The translations under genes were made by a program, and so were the position numbers. From Pseudisothecium myosuroides (lineage: Eukaryota > Streptophyta > Bryopsida > Hypnales > Lembophyllaceae), in NCBI GenBank assembly GCA_951799445.1, contig OX637289.1:23932245-23996244 (forward strand): DNA of 64,000 nt, given 5' to 3'. The stretch's first letter is position 1, and each line of letters starts with the position of its first letter. Below, one piece after another: positions 36,986 through 48,559 of this stretch. Under the pieces are notes generated by a model, which worked only from the letters and a program-made list of their open reading frames with translations, searched no databases and had not been told where the DNA came from.

Positions 36986-37979
36986 TCAACAACCAAGTTG
37001 GGTAGCGAGAGCTGCAAGATCATCAGCTACATAGTCTACAGGCACAGACAGGACGGTATCGTCCCCCTGCGTTTTGGGGCGAGACACATGAGCAGTGGCA
37101 ATCCCCGGGCACGCAGCCAACGCGCCTGCAATGTCATCGGAATGAGCTGCAACAAACAAAGTTTCTTTCACCGAAAACCCCAGCCCAGCAACGGCATCAC
37201 GGTACACAGCCGCCTTGGGCTTGTAATCGTGGGAATATTCGCCGCCGAAGATGGCGTCCCACACAATTCCATTGCGACGTGCGAGATCCACCATGATGCG
37301 CACATGACCATTCGAAACCGGCGCGACGAGGTGGCGTTCACGAATCCGCTTCAGAGCTTCTGGAACCTCCGGCCATGCATCCAGTTGATGCCAAGCCTGC
37401 AACACCCAATGGCTCAGTACAACTTTACTAGGCTAAATCTCAACAATTTCGGACGATTCGGGACACAGTCGAACACATTCTGATAAATTTGAGCAAATTT
37501 GGGCAAATTCGGACAGATTTTGACAAATTGAAGGGGAAATTGAGGTTGACTAGAGAAATGTTTTTTAAGGAAATTTGGTGTAACTGGCCAAAGACTGTAT
37601 CCCGCTACCTATGTGAGAAAAAATCCTGCAAATTCTTCAACGAATTCTTGAAGCCATTTCAGGGAAAAGCAAGAATTCCTGCCTGCACGAGCTTCTTCTT
37701 GGTTGATGCGTCCGTGACAACTCCGAAGTCCACCAGTACATCCTCCAAAGTCTCGGCCTCCAGTGTGTCAATGTTAACCCATGCGCGCTCGCCGTCGCGC
37801 ACAGGTTTCATTGACGACTGAATGCGCGCATTCCAGTCTGTAGCAAACGCATCGACATCGAGGGCGTGGTTAGGCCTAGCCAGTAGTCGCGAAACCTCGC
37901 GAGTGATTCCGGAGTGGTGATCCACCAGGGTCCCGAACGTGTCGAATATAACAGCGCTGAACTTTTTCTGAGACGTCAT
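36986..37979 (-). CDS. Haloacid dehalogenase-like hydrolase, 2-haloacid dehalogenase type (235 aa)
   Basis: Two exons: 37979-37683 and 37396-36986. The protein starts with ATG at 37979 (the frame is open a little further, but only with GTG). HAD motifs are all present. Motif I is VIFDTFGTLVD with nucleophile Asp13, motif II is Ser127-Asn128 (VSNGH), motif III is Lys158 (DYKPK), and motif IV is the acidic pair Asp185/186 in AAHSDD. The length matches bacterial and fungal type II 2-haloacid dehalogenases, which remove halide from 2-haloacids, but other HAD substrates are possible. No transit peptide is obvious. The best-fitting donor is GC (CAG|GCAGG), joining ...KLVQ to AWHQL; a GT alternative two codons earlier also keeps frame. 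The exons are clearly GC-richer than the flanks. The start faces the GST gene 790 bp away. Confidence 0.85.
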
Positions 37980-38769
37980 GGCCACAACAGTCCTAGCTAT
38001 GGAGGAGATGAATCAAATTAATTGATGGATTCCGACGGAATTGCTGAGCTCTGGAAGTGCGCTTCAAATGCCTCACCTCTTTGTTTTAAAACATGTACAG
38101 TACAGTGCAGTACACCGTAACCTAATTGTTTGCTGTATCAATGTGGGGCGACGAAGCCGGAGAGGAAAGTGCTGTTATGTCTTCTGCTGAGACCGACATT
38201 TCAGTCAAAGGACTTGCGTGGCCCGACTCCATCCTGATTTGAACATCTGGAGATTCCGTCCTCTTTGTACCTCACATCGAATTCCAATTGAATTCATCCA
38301 CAAGGCCACAGCTTTCAAGGAACATTGCCACTCGCTCTGCAGTCTGCACCATGCATGAAGAAGCTCATGCAACACTACCTTCAGGGTTTTTAGAAATGGG
38401 TGAGCAACGAAGTACAGTTATGGGTCAAAAAAAATTAAATTAAAAAAATGGGGGAGCCAATCCCAGGCTGACTCGCAGGGTCGATATATTCTAGAAATAT
38501 CTTCAACCACCCGTAGCCGCCCCTGCTCCACATGAATGCCACTTAGAACTCACTTCCTGTACCTCACTTGAATTCAAGCCACTATTGTAGAGTGAGCACT
38601 GCACCTCACCCAGAACATACATCCTCCTCTCGCAATTGCAGCTGCACTTCAGTTTCTATTTATATCCCATTGCATCTCATTACAATAACCACATCTCTTG
38701 GCATTGTATGTCTAGGCCTGGGATCCAGAGACCTTCAACGAAGTTCGTTGTTGCGACCTTTGAGTGGTC
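37980..38769. promoter_or_regulatory. Shared upstream region of the divergent HAD and GST genes
   Basis: The only sequence between two divergent start codons, so both promoters and 5' UTRs should lie here. I see no certain TATA box. A short 'acagtacagtgcagtac' repeat lies at 38097-38114. Whether the genes are co-regulated cannot be told from sequence. Confidence 0.4.
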
Positions 38770-40938
38770 ATGGCGGGGCACACTGGATTGAAGCTGTATG
38801 TAGATCTCTTGTCGCAACCAGCTCGAGCAGTGACTATTTTTTGCAGGTACTCGTCGAAGAGTGCTCTTGTAAATTTTTGATATTCATGGATGCGTGAATT
38901 TTCGTTGCAGTTTAGAGTTGGCGGTCGAGTTCTGTAGAAGACTGTGGTAGCTGAAGAGAATCGGAGCTGCTAGCAAGGTAGGGTGGGATATGAAGACAGC
39001 TGTTTGAAGTGATTTCAGGGTTTGAATTTCTGAAGTTGGTTCAAATTGCAGGGTTAACAAGATTGAGGCGGAGGAGATCTATGTTGAAGTGGCGAAAGGG
39101 GAATGCCGCACTAAGGAGTTCAAAGGTAAGTGTTTACGCCACAGTTGGAAATTGCAAACGAAAATCTCCTTACGGAATTCTTTTTGTTGGTTGCGAAATT
39201 GAACTAGGCTTGTACGGGAAAGACGATTCAGTAGATGCTGTACTCTGCTAATTGGGGTTCTTCTTGGGATTTTAGATATAAACCCAGATTGTAAGGTTCC
39301 TACAGTCGTTGACGATGGGTTCAGACTTCAAGAGAGGTACGCTTAGTTTCTAGCTCTCAAAGTTTGTTGAGATGTTAATGCGTGCACTTCCTACAAAACC
39401 CTAAAGTTAGCCCTAATTTGCGCTGAAACTTGGTTTGGGGGACGTTTTATGAAATTTCCTCTGCCTCTTTTTTGCACTCACACGAGATGATAACTGACTG
39501 TGCTCGTGCAGCCATGCCATTCTACGGTACCTGGCAACGACACGCCGTGTGGCAGACCATTGGTACCCTCAAGACCCCAAAAGGCGGGCGCTCATCGACA
39601 GCGTCCTGGATTGGCACCACGTAAATCTTCGCCGGAATGCATGTACGTTCTCACCCGTAACCCTAATTCTGGAACTGACGCTTGTTTCATGACTGAATTG
39701 CAAATCCTTATTCTGGGGCTTTCGTTCAGCCTCTAACATATTAACATTTTTGACCACTGTTGGGCTTGTACTCTTTGCGCTGGTCGTAACATTCTTGAAC
39801 ATACTTGAGTAATGTTGGGTTTGCACCCTTCCCATTAAGGAGCTGCCTAGTTGCCTTTCGGACACAACATCGACATCGTGCCAGTCCTTGCAAAGCCTTG
39901 TTCTTACTTGTTTAGAATTTTATAACTCCTTGGGATAGTTCTCTACGTTAATTGAAATTTCAGTCTATAATGAAAGAAAGTGAGTGGATAACATGCTTTC
40001 GAATGTTACGCTTCGCAGTAAAGACAAATAAATCAATGGAGTAATGTGAGAGCTAGTAATGTTAACAGCCATGTAGGCCCAAGAGTGCAACTTTTAGAAC
40101 CATGTGGCATGTATTTCAACACTGCAACTTTAGAACCATTTGACATATGTTTCAACACTGCAACTTTTGAACCATGTTGATTCATGACTCATGAATCAAG
40201 AAGTTTGATTTCAATGCTGAACGCAACATGTTAGCAGAAGTGCGTCAAAGAAGGTAGATGTCAAAGAATCACTGAATCTCGAACACTCTGATTCTTCCTT
40301 TAGTAGAAAATGGACCTACGGTGTGAGGAAGTGATTTCAAGAGTGTTATGTCTGCAGTTCCTCTTGTGGTCCACCGTGTGATTTCACTTCTGCCCGGCAT
40401 TCGAAAGGGAATTTACCCTGAGCACGACAACGCTGTTGCAGAAAAGTCCAAAATTGGACTAACTGAAGCTCTAGAATACATGGAGACAGTGCTTTTGAAG
40501 GGACCCAATCAATTTCTTGCAAATGCAGAGGAGGTGTCCATTGCCGACTTGAGCCTTGTCTGTGAGATTAAGCAGCTGCTGGTATTCTATTCTTTCTCAT
40601 ACCTGGAATTCCTTGCAAGACTTTGTTAGTACTCCTAATTGTATTGCAAAGTTATTCTCTGGATTCTCCTCTTTTACAATGTGCCATGTGGCGATGAAAG
40701 CAACTGGAGAGGGTTATGTAGAAAGTATGAAGTGTTGATGTGTAAGTATTTGGGTGTGCAGATGCTTGAGAGCAGTGACCAGGAAGACTTGCTTGGGTCA
40801 AGAATGCGCATTAAAGCGTGGGTGAAAGCTGTGGAAAATGCTACCAACCCAGAGTTCAATGAAGTGCACAGCAAACTGTACGAAATGGCCAAGAAACTTC
40901 ATGCGGACAGAGAAATTCAAGGACAAGCCGACCTGTGA
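38770..40938 (+). CDS. Glutathione S-transferase, theta class (247 aa)
   Basis: Six exons: 38770-38846, 39052-39125, 39276-39336, 39512-39642, 40358-40581 and 40762-40938 (TGA). Every junction is GT-AG and in phase, 744 bp in total. The protein conjugates glutathione to electrophiles or reduces organic hydroperoxides. The N-terminal thioredoxin-like domain (about 1-85) has LKLYVD, the catalytic-serine motif SQP (Ser15), cis-proline KVP (57-59) and the glutathione-binding QES (69-71). The helical C-terminal domain carries the theta-typical VLDWHH-x-NLRR and SIADLSLVCE. It lacks the C-terminal peroxisomal tripeptide of Arabidopsis theta GSTs, ending QADL, so a cytosolic place is likely. It diverges from the HAD gene and ends 128 bp from the stop of the bHLH gene on the other strand. 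Confidence 0.92.
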
Positions 40939-41066
40939 GTTACTCATTCTAAAGAATCAGCTTCTTTGTAGAAGACTTTTTAATTTGTTAGTGATCAATA
41001 AACTAGAAGATTTTGCCAAAATTTTACATGAGGGACCTCATGTTGGGATATACGACGAGTGTGTAG

Positions 41067-44000
41067 TTACTGGACTATTGCTTTGCCTTTTAGCTTTCCT
41101 TCAATTAAGTTCAGTAAAGCTGCTCGAATTTCTGCCGTTTTGTTTTCCTCGTTCCCCCGATCGGAGCTCCTAACCTACAATGTTCAGACGATGATCAGTA
41201 TCGATTCCATTACAAAATATAATACACAAGCTGACATGGATATGGATCTATTGATTTCACTTACCTTGGCCTTCAGTGTCGCTTTGAGTTTATTATCAAA
41301 AACTTCGGCATTTACATCTACGACCTCCAATCGAAGGTCCTCCATCTTTTGCAAGATGTCGACTAATTGGTCATCTTGCCAAGCACTAGAAATCTTCATA
41401 ACCGCCATGCCTTTTTCTATGGTAACGTCCACATCCTGCTTGATTGTTTCTTCTGAACGCTTCTTCGCCGTGGACTCGAGCTCTCTAACTTGCCGTTCCA
41501 GTTCTATGACATATTCGATGGCATCTTGGAGCAAGGCCTCCTTGTTTGGCTGAAACACAGGTACACCTCAAAGATATAAGAAACCGTAAAAACTAATCTC
41601 TGAAATTTCTGTTTGTAATCTGAGCTGTCTTACTAGCGTAGATTCCCTCCTTTTTGTAGCCGTGGATTACATGCTTCGTGAACCGCATTTGCCTGTAAAA
41701 TTTCGCTTTACAAGTTTCTCAGAGTTTTGGTGTGGCGTAAGCAACAAAAGCGCAGTGCAATATGGGAACAAGCATTAACTTAGGTTACTACCCTTGTATC
41801 AACTGCTTATTCCCATGAAGCTCCTTGCCCTAGTTGCTTACCAATAGCACCATGAAGACACAATTGATTGCATTCAGTGTTTTTTCTTCTAGCTACCAGA
41901 AGCAGGTGTCACTTGCTCAGTAAGCCAGGTAGAAGGAAAAACACAGATTGCACTGATTCGAAGTTCATTGTTTGAGGAAACTACAGCAACCTTTGTAACA
42001 AATGGAACAAGCTGCCGGAGCGTCTCGAAGCGCTTGTTAAGCTCCTCCCTTCGCCTGCGCTCGGCCATGACGTGCTTGCTCTGTCCACTGACGCCTCTGG
42101 AGGTTTGACCCCCACCGTAGATGTTCTGCATAGAAGAAGTGGCGACTCCCGTTGGAAAATCCGCAGCGTGAACCTCCCTATTGGCTGCATACAGATGTGG
42201 GACAGTGAGCACAGCCGCCTTCAGCATCCATTGCGGGTGTTTTGGCACGGGAGGTGCAGCTGCAGAAGCAGTTTCCCAGCTCTTGAAGGCTGAGGTGGAG
42301 GTCCTCATCTCTCCCGATGCTCTACTTTCCCTGGCCTGTCCTGTTGTCTGTCTGTTTAGTCAGGACGGGGGACTCTGTCGTCACCAGTGCTCGAAAAACA
42401 TTGTACACATCAAAGCATTGACTTGAATTGGATGGCAGTGAGCAAGTTATCATAGATGCAAGAATATTTTGTGTTCAGCTACGGAATCATTCACGTTCGA
42501 AACGTACTCTGAACAATTCTGATTTCTTATTAGTTCTGAAAACTCAAGTATGCGATCTAATGAATGGAAAGTATGTGAGAAAATGTATCAAGCACAACAG
42601 GCGGACGTCATCAAAACGTTCAAGTACGAGGAAATATTCCGCACTGGGTAACCTATGCAGCGAGGGTCAAATTCTCACCCTGGTGCTGCTGGATGCTCTC
42701 ATAGCGGGGTGCTGCATTGGCTGCTCCAAGAATAGGGACTGTATTTGTTGGAGGAGGTTGAGATCTTGTTCCACCTTAGCATTCAAAGTTCGCATCAATA
42801 CATGAAAGGAGACCATGGACTGGATTCAATTCCTTCAATGAATTGTTTGATTAACCTTTGAACGGTCTATCAACAACAAGCTTTAAAGAGAGGAAAGTCC
42901 ACTTTGGAAGCTAAAGACGATTATAGTAGCTTTCAAAAAACATTTTTATTGATAAATTTTCTATTGATGCATACTGTTACCTTCTTTGAAGCTTCCTTAA
43001 ATGATTGACTGCTGGTGGACCAAGGAGACAATAACTACATCTACAGTAAATGTGAGATGTTTGAGTAGATAACTAATTGATAAGTGAGCTAGTCACCTAG
43101 TGCCACAGTGTGCTAGAATCTCCTGTAACGTAGTCGCTTGTTTCAACGCCTATAGATATCGAAACGACCTCTTTTTGACCATTCGGGTACTTCGGGGTGC
43201 TTACCAGTGCCGTTGTCCCAATTTCAAGAACTCCATCTAATGCTGGAATACAAACTATTGTCTGCATTCAACCAAGCAATAGTAGGTACTGCATTAAAGT
43301 TCAATTGAGAAATGGAGTCAAAGTGTTCAAGAACTTGGCTCGTTACAATTTGAAGAGAGAGGAGAGTACGAACGACGGTGGAAATTGTGACGAGTACTGT
43401 ACCTGTAAATGAGCTCTCTGCCAACGTTCCATGAAAACCACCAGGAACCAAATTCATGTCAGTCACAGTTCCAATATAACCGCATCTCTCCGTCAAAAAC
43501 AGGAACTGCTTTCCATTACCAAAGGGAAATATAAAAAATAAAAACATTTATGAGGTTCGATCAACACTACCTGAGCAAGAAGAGCACGGACTAACACTCG
43601 GGTATCGCGCTCACCGGTAACATAGTGCCAAACATGACCTCGCCCTGTCAATGCTCGCCCCGGCAACCTGTAAATGAAACCAAAACTCACTTTTATGACA
43701 AAACCAGAACGTAAAAATTTCACCTACATTCCATAATGCGTCCAGTTATCTTGTCAAGCTCTCATCGGTTAAAATCACAGGAATTCATAACTGAACCCTT
43801 CTCTAGCTTCTTTCTCAATGTGAGACCTTTGATCACCTAAACGTCTAAGGTAAAGCACTTGGTTAGTGAATTATTTTCTGCAATTGAGCATGCTTCACGG
43901 GTGGAGAATCGACAAAGCTAAGTCCTTCACGTAGTGTATGCAACAAATGAAAGAGCCACAAGTAGGATGTCAGTCATAGTGGGGTTACATCATTTTTAAT

Positions 44001-46540
44001 TGTAAGTAAGTGAGTTGTACACTGTGAATCTACGATGTAAATTTTTTTTAAAGCATTGAATCGTGTCATTCTATTTGCTAAGCTTCACTCTAAGGGACCT
44101 TGCATATTTTGCATTCTGTTCAATGTGGACGTTCATGATTTGGAGAAAAACGACTTGGAATTTTAACTAATAATCTCCTTTAATGAGATTTTGAACACTA
44201 TACTGTATACTCCAAACCTCGAACGATTACGTTAAACCCAAAACCTCAAGTTTAGGCGATCAACCGAAAGTAAAAGCTCGTAATCAACTCAAAGTCTTCT
44301 AATTAACTCAAATCTCAAATCCTTTAGGATCAGAGCACTTCCAAACCTCTGGCCCTTTTAATCAAAGTCATTTAATTTTAACCAACTACGTTCACTGATT
44401 CACAAAGAAGAGCGAGTTATTGCGTTTTCTGGAGGAGTACCCGTCACCTGATGCAAATATGACAGACATGGAACCGACGTAGAACCACTCCAAGGGCGTA
44501 AGATCTTGAGCGGCCACAGAAGTAGTAATCTCTGAAGAGAATGGTCGCATTCCAGCTCTGCTGACATCATTGTATAGATTGCGTAGTTGCTGGGAACGAC
44601 GAAAACTCAGCTCTGTGGATTCTGCGCCATCCAAGTATCCTTCTCCCCACACGAGCACCCTGTGTACATTGATTCCACTGTGAAAATCCAAAGCATGCTG
44701 AATATACAAAACTACTAAGCAAGTCAAAACGTTCCCCACAGAAAATGGCTGGAGCCGGGAGACTATTTAGGAGACTGTCTTCTGCTGGTGCGCTCTGCTC
44801 GCGTGCCCTCGAGTCTGGAGTAGTTGCGATTGACCATGGAAATTGGCGAGCCTGCACAACTCCAATGCATGGGATAGTATATGCTATACGCACCCTACGC
44901 ACCTGCGCAGAGTGCACCCGCAACTTCAACCCCCACTATATTCCAGAGTCTTAACCTTAAGCAAATAGAGACCAAGCAAGCTACAACTGTCTTAAAGCTA
45001 CTGACATATATTGTTCACCGAAGACATCCAACTGAGTGGGTTGATAATGCTATGTATGGAGATTCTGGAACCGAAATGAATCACAAAATCGATTCAATCC
45101 ATTAGTTGGCAGGGGACACCTGCTGGGTATTGAAACCGTTACGGGGTGTCAGAGTTTGAAATTTGTGTTGCAAGATTTCTTCAAATGTTTCTTTTCAAGT
45201 TTGGTCTCACATGATTTTGACCGGCCATAATCTCGTCTCCAACATATATAGTCGTCCTAGAGTAGAGTTCGCTAACCTTGGAAAAGGATTGCTTCTGTTT
45301 TTAGAACGAATAAAAGTTCACACTTTGACATGACCTCCTATTAATTGTTTCAAAACTGATCAGAAGAGACTAAATGATGGAAGCCTTTGAAAGCCGTGTT
45401 TAGGAAAGCAGTAATCTCCACTTGTGTGGGAAACTCATGCATGGATTGCTTCGATAGACCTCATGAATAATTGTGTGAAAAGCATTCGGGGTTTCATCCT
45501 ACAAATGCAGAAACGAGTTCCACATTGTGACCTTAGTGCTCGTCTTTTTCTTCGTTTATAAATTTCCACGGTTACAATCCTATCGATCACAGAAGTGCTT
45601 CAAATACTACAGTGCTTTATTGCAATAGTTCAATATTCTAGCAAGAATAGATGAAACTACTAGTGCTCGTCTTTTCCTTCGTTTTTAAATTTCCACGGTT
45701 ACAATTACAATCCTATCGATCACAGAAGTGCTCCAAATACCTACAGTGCTTTATTGCAATAGTTTAATCTAGCGCGCAAGAACAGATGAAATTAGCTCAT
45801 GTGACAAACTGTGAGCAACTCAAGTTCCTTTTTCAAATAATTTGATGACCAGTGGGGAAAAAACATATACAAAACTGGCACCTTCTAAACGGGAGGTTCT
45901 TTGCAATTAATCCTAGTGACTACTTTGCAACATTTTCTCCACCTTCAATAGGTATACTGTAATTAAGTGAGACCATAGAAGATTTTTATGCATGCACAGT
46001 TCCCCTATGCGTAACTCCCCTAGATCTGTTTGGTTGACCAAGACTGTATATGGGATCCATCCAAAAACTAGGGGGGTGTCAGACTTGGTCTGCAGAAAAA
46101 GGCAGTTTCAGAATTGCATTCCAAATCTCTACGAGAAGGTTAATTAATACGTCAAAGAAAGAAAAACCACGTTGTGCCCAATCCAGTATATAATCTGCAA
46201 ACTTCTAAGCAGGAATCGCAAGGTCTGGTACTCTGAATGGAGGACAAACCAGACCTCCAAAACTGACCTTCGGAGGAGGAAAAACACGAGTGCAAACCCT
46301 TTGCACTAGTCCGACGAAAGGAAATTGAAAACAACATTGGGAGGTTGAAAACAGTCCGAAAATTACAGAAGCTGGAGTTTTTTAGAGTTTGGGAACTAAC
46401 TGCTGCTCAGGAGAGAAGCTCCAGAAGATGGAGTACGTCCACCGGATACGCCGTGTGACGTCCGCCAGTCTCTGGCGCATCAGACCTCGGTACTCTTGTG
46501 CCGGGGCAAAACGAGGGCCAGCACTACTCCCAGCCTCCAT
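41067..46540 (-). CDS. IIIf-type bHLH transcription factor (GL3/TT8-like), 439 aa
   Basis: Eight exons on the minus strand: 46540-46401, 44659-44441, 43667-43571, 43261-43205, 42774-42679, 42308-41991, 41549-41265 and 41174-41067 (TAA). Phases agree throughout (1320 bp). Residues about 22-190 form the bHLH-MYC_N domain that binds R2R3-MYBs: IRWTYSIFWSFSP, VLVWGEGYLDG, LPGRALTGRGHVW, TIVCIPALDGVLEIGTT. A PQWMLK-x4-TVPHL segment follows, typical of subgroup IIIf. The basic region is HVMAERRRREELNKRF with the E-box readers His282, Glu286 and Arg290; helix 2 begins after a splice junction. The C-terminus (about 345-430) is an ACT-like dimerisation domain. IIIf proteins work with MYB and WD40 partners to control flavonoid pathways and epidermal traits. 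The usual acidic middle region is very short, so the protein is compact. The first exon lies 1.7 kb upstream and is the least certain. Confidence 0.85.
45537..45800. repeat. Tandem duplication inside intron 1 of the bHLH gene
   Basis: About 125-bp units at 45537-45660 and 45663-45800 share 'aatttccacggttacaat' and 'tacagtgctttattgcaata'. The copies differ by several substitutions and a 6-bp insertion, so the event is not recent. Confidence 0.75.
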
Positions 46541-47820
46541 CTTCAATAATACAACGAATACTGTATTCCCCCCTGCATTTCAAAAAGAAACTGATCGAGT
46601 GCAAGTGCACCCAGCCAATATATGTGCAAATCCAACTCCACGGCTTGCCTGCTTTAATTTGTATGAATCTCAATTCCCTGCACCTATAGGTGCTAACGGC
46701 TTCTAGAGTTTACGCACAGGGGTTAGACTGTCTGTATGTAGTTTTCATGAGCCTCTCTCTCTCACTGTGGGGCTTTCACTGATGTGGGACCTTGAAAACA
46801 GACTCTTAACAGTAGAGAGTGATTTCTCTCTTTTCTGTTGCACCTTGCTATCTACTGCAAATGCTGTGCGCGCGTCCGGCCTCTCAGGCGAATTTTGGCT
46901 TACTAGCTTAGGACACATGACCTAGTCTGTGGGAAAGTCTATCTAGTTGACTGAAACGAAAGAAAGAAGCTCCATCGAACCCCGCATCGAACAAGAGCTA
47001 CACATCCCGTAACTAGTCATAATGCTCACACTCGATCAATTAAAGCATAAACCGAGCTGCTGAAGGTTTACCTCCAAAGTTGGGGCGAATACTTACCTCC
47101 AGCCTCCAGGCACATGGGAATCTTTAGAAGCACATATACTGATCGATGTAGCTAACTCCCCAAGTTTGAGGAATCATATATCGATCGACTTCTGGCCTGG
47201 TAAATGTTGGCAAGCTAGTACTACAAATCTTAGCGTCCAAGGCAGACTCACCTGAAGATCTTCACCAAGTCTGCAGACAGTACGTTACTTTGGTGCGGTC
47301 TCTGCCAGTCTGCCGGGAAGGTCCCTAACCTAGCTCCGTTTTTGTTTCAGAAACCAAAACGGAAGGGACGTAGTCTACGGGTCAACAGTCTACTGATGGA
47401 ATGGACCCCAATTTTGAGTATTTAACAGCATTCATAGGTGGTCCAAGGTCCAAACTGCACCAGAATGGACCCAAAGTTGAGGACTCCGGAGTATATATTA
47501 TATATACAGCGTGCACATACAGGTGGGTCCATTCATAGCACGAGATAGATGTAAGTTGCAGCCAGGAGCTGCTTCCGATTCCCGATCGCTGCTCAGGCAG
47601 GTGTCAAGTTGTCGGGAAATGGGGAAAGTGCTTGACGTCATGAGAATGAGTGAGCAGAGAATGGGAACCGACATTTTTCGAAAAAAGAGGCCCCGACTTT
47701 ACTCGGATTAGAAAAGTATCGCATGTGAATGATTTCACCGAGGACTGAATTATTACGGTACAGTAGGAATGTAGAATGATCCATTGTGGCCCGTGAATGA
47801 TCGGTGCTGCTTATGTGCTT
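46541..47820. promoter_or_regulatory. Upstream region of the bHLH gene
   Basis: This contains the presumptive promoter and 5' UTR of the minus-strand bHLH gene. No TATA box or known element can be assigned with confidence. A CT-rich run (ctctctctctcac) lies at about 46754-46766. Confidence 0.35.
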
Positions 47821-47821
47821 A

Positions 47822-48290
47822 TTGCAGTCATAATCGACACTAGTAGTGATTGAGCATACTTAACCTGTAAAGCTCTTTGAAATCCAAAACGGTTTTGGAT
47901 TGCTTTGGGTTGTTTTGGTGACCTTAACCTTGTAAGGACGGCCCTATGACCACTGATTTCAAGCCTCAACTGTCGTCACTCTGTTTGCTGTCATTTTGCA
48001 ACTAATTGCAGCCATAATTGACACTAGTAGTATTTGAGCATACATAACATTCAGTAGTAACGTATGTTGATGTGACTCCTTTGATTCTACAGTGATGGTG
48101 TGCATCTACATCCTCCACCTGTCTAATTCATCAGTAACTACTGATGAAGCACTGTTGGGGTGTGGAATATACCACACCATCACTGTAGCTACTGAATGTT
48201 ATATACTTAACCTGTAAAGCTCTTTGAAATCCAAAACGGTTTTGGATTGGTTTGATTTGGTTTGGTGACTTTAAGTGAAGTAGCAAAAGT
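47822..48290. repeat. Tandem duplication (unit ~183 bp), one copy carrying a MITE
   Basis: The block at 47822-47940 ('taacctgtaaagctctttga', then 'ccaaaacggttttggatt') is repeated from 48005, interrupted by the insertion at 48044-48202. The part 47930-48010 is also related to 10490-10580, so the unit belongs to a dispersed repeat. Confidence 0.75.
48044..48202. mobile_element. 159-bp MITE with perfect 14-bp terminal inverted repeats
   Basis: The ends are ATAACATTCAGTAG and CTACTGAATGTTAT, exact inverted repeats, with a further inner palindrome around 'cagtgatggtgtg'. ATAC is present on both sides (48040-48043 and 48203-48206). The neighbouring unduplicated site at 47850-47870 reads 'gagcatacttaacctg', exactly the filled site minus the element and one ATAC. 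This gives a clean 4-bp duplication. The superfamily is not assigned. Confidence 0.8.
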
Positions 48291-48333
48291 TGGGTTTTTT
48301 GCATGCATGGATTTCACTCATGCAATGCCTTAA

Positions 48334-48555
48334 CTCTTAAAGGATGTACTGGTCGCCGTGAAACTCATCTTTTTCGGTACAGTGTGAGTCATTTGCTTCG
48401 AAAATCCAAGAGCCACTTATTGGAGGTCAAACTACTATACAAGACCTAACTTTTCCACACAAAATTCCAAAGGATGAATATATGTTCTTTTGTCCTAAAG
48501 AAAAGGATTATTTGTCATCCATTGGACAATAAACATCCGCAACGTTGTTCAAGGA
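48334..48555 (+). mobile_element. 222-bp TTAA-flanked MITE, copy 1
   Basis: TTAA lies at 48330-48333 and 48556-48559. The interior matches the element at 53298-53519 along its length ('ggaggtcaaactact', 'ttgtcatccattgg'). The ends CTCTTAAAGG and AAGGA are degenerate forms of the CCC...GGG termini. It is a third size class of TTAA elements in this window. Confidence 0.6.
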
Positions 48556-48559
48556 TTAA

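Noticed and set aside
46389..46706. Plus-strand ORF of 105 codons
   Set aside because: It is the antisense of the first exon of the bHLH gene, which matches the family pattern in the other direction.
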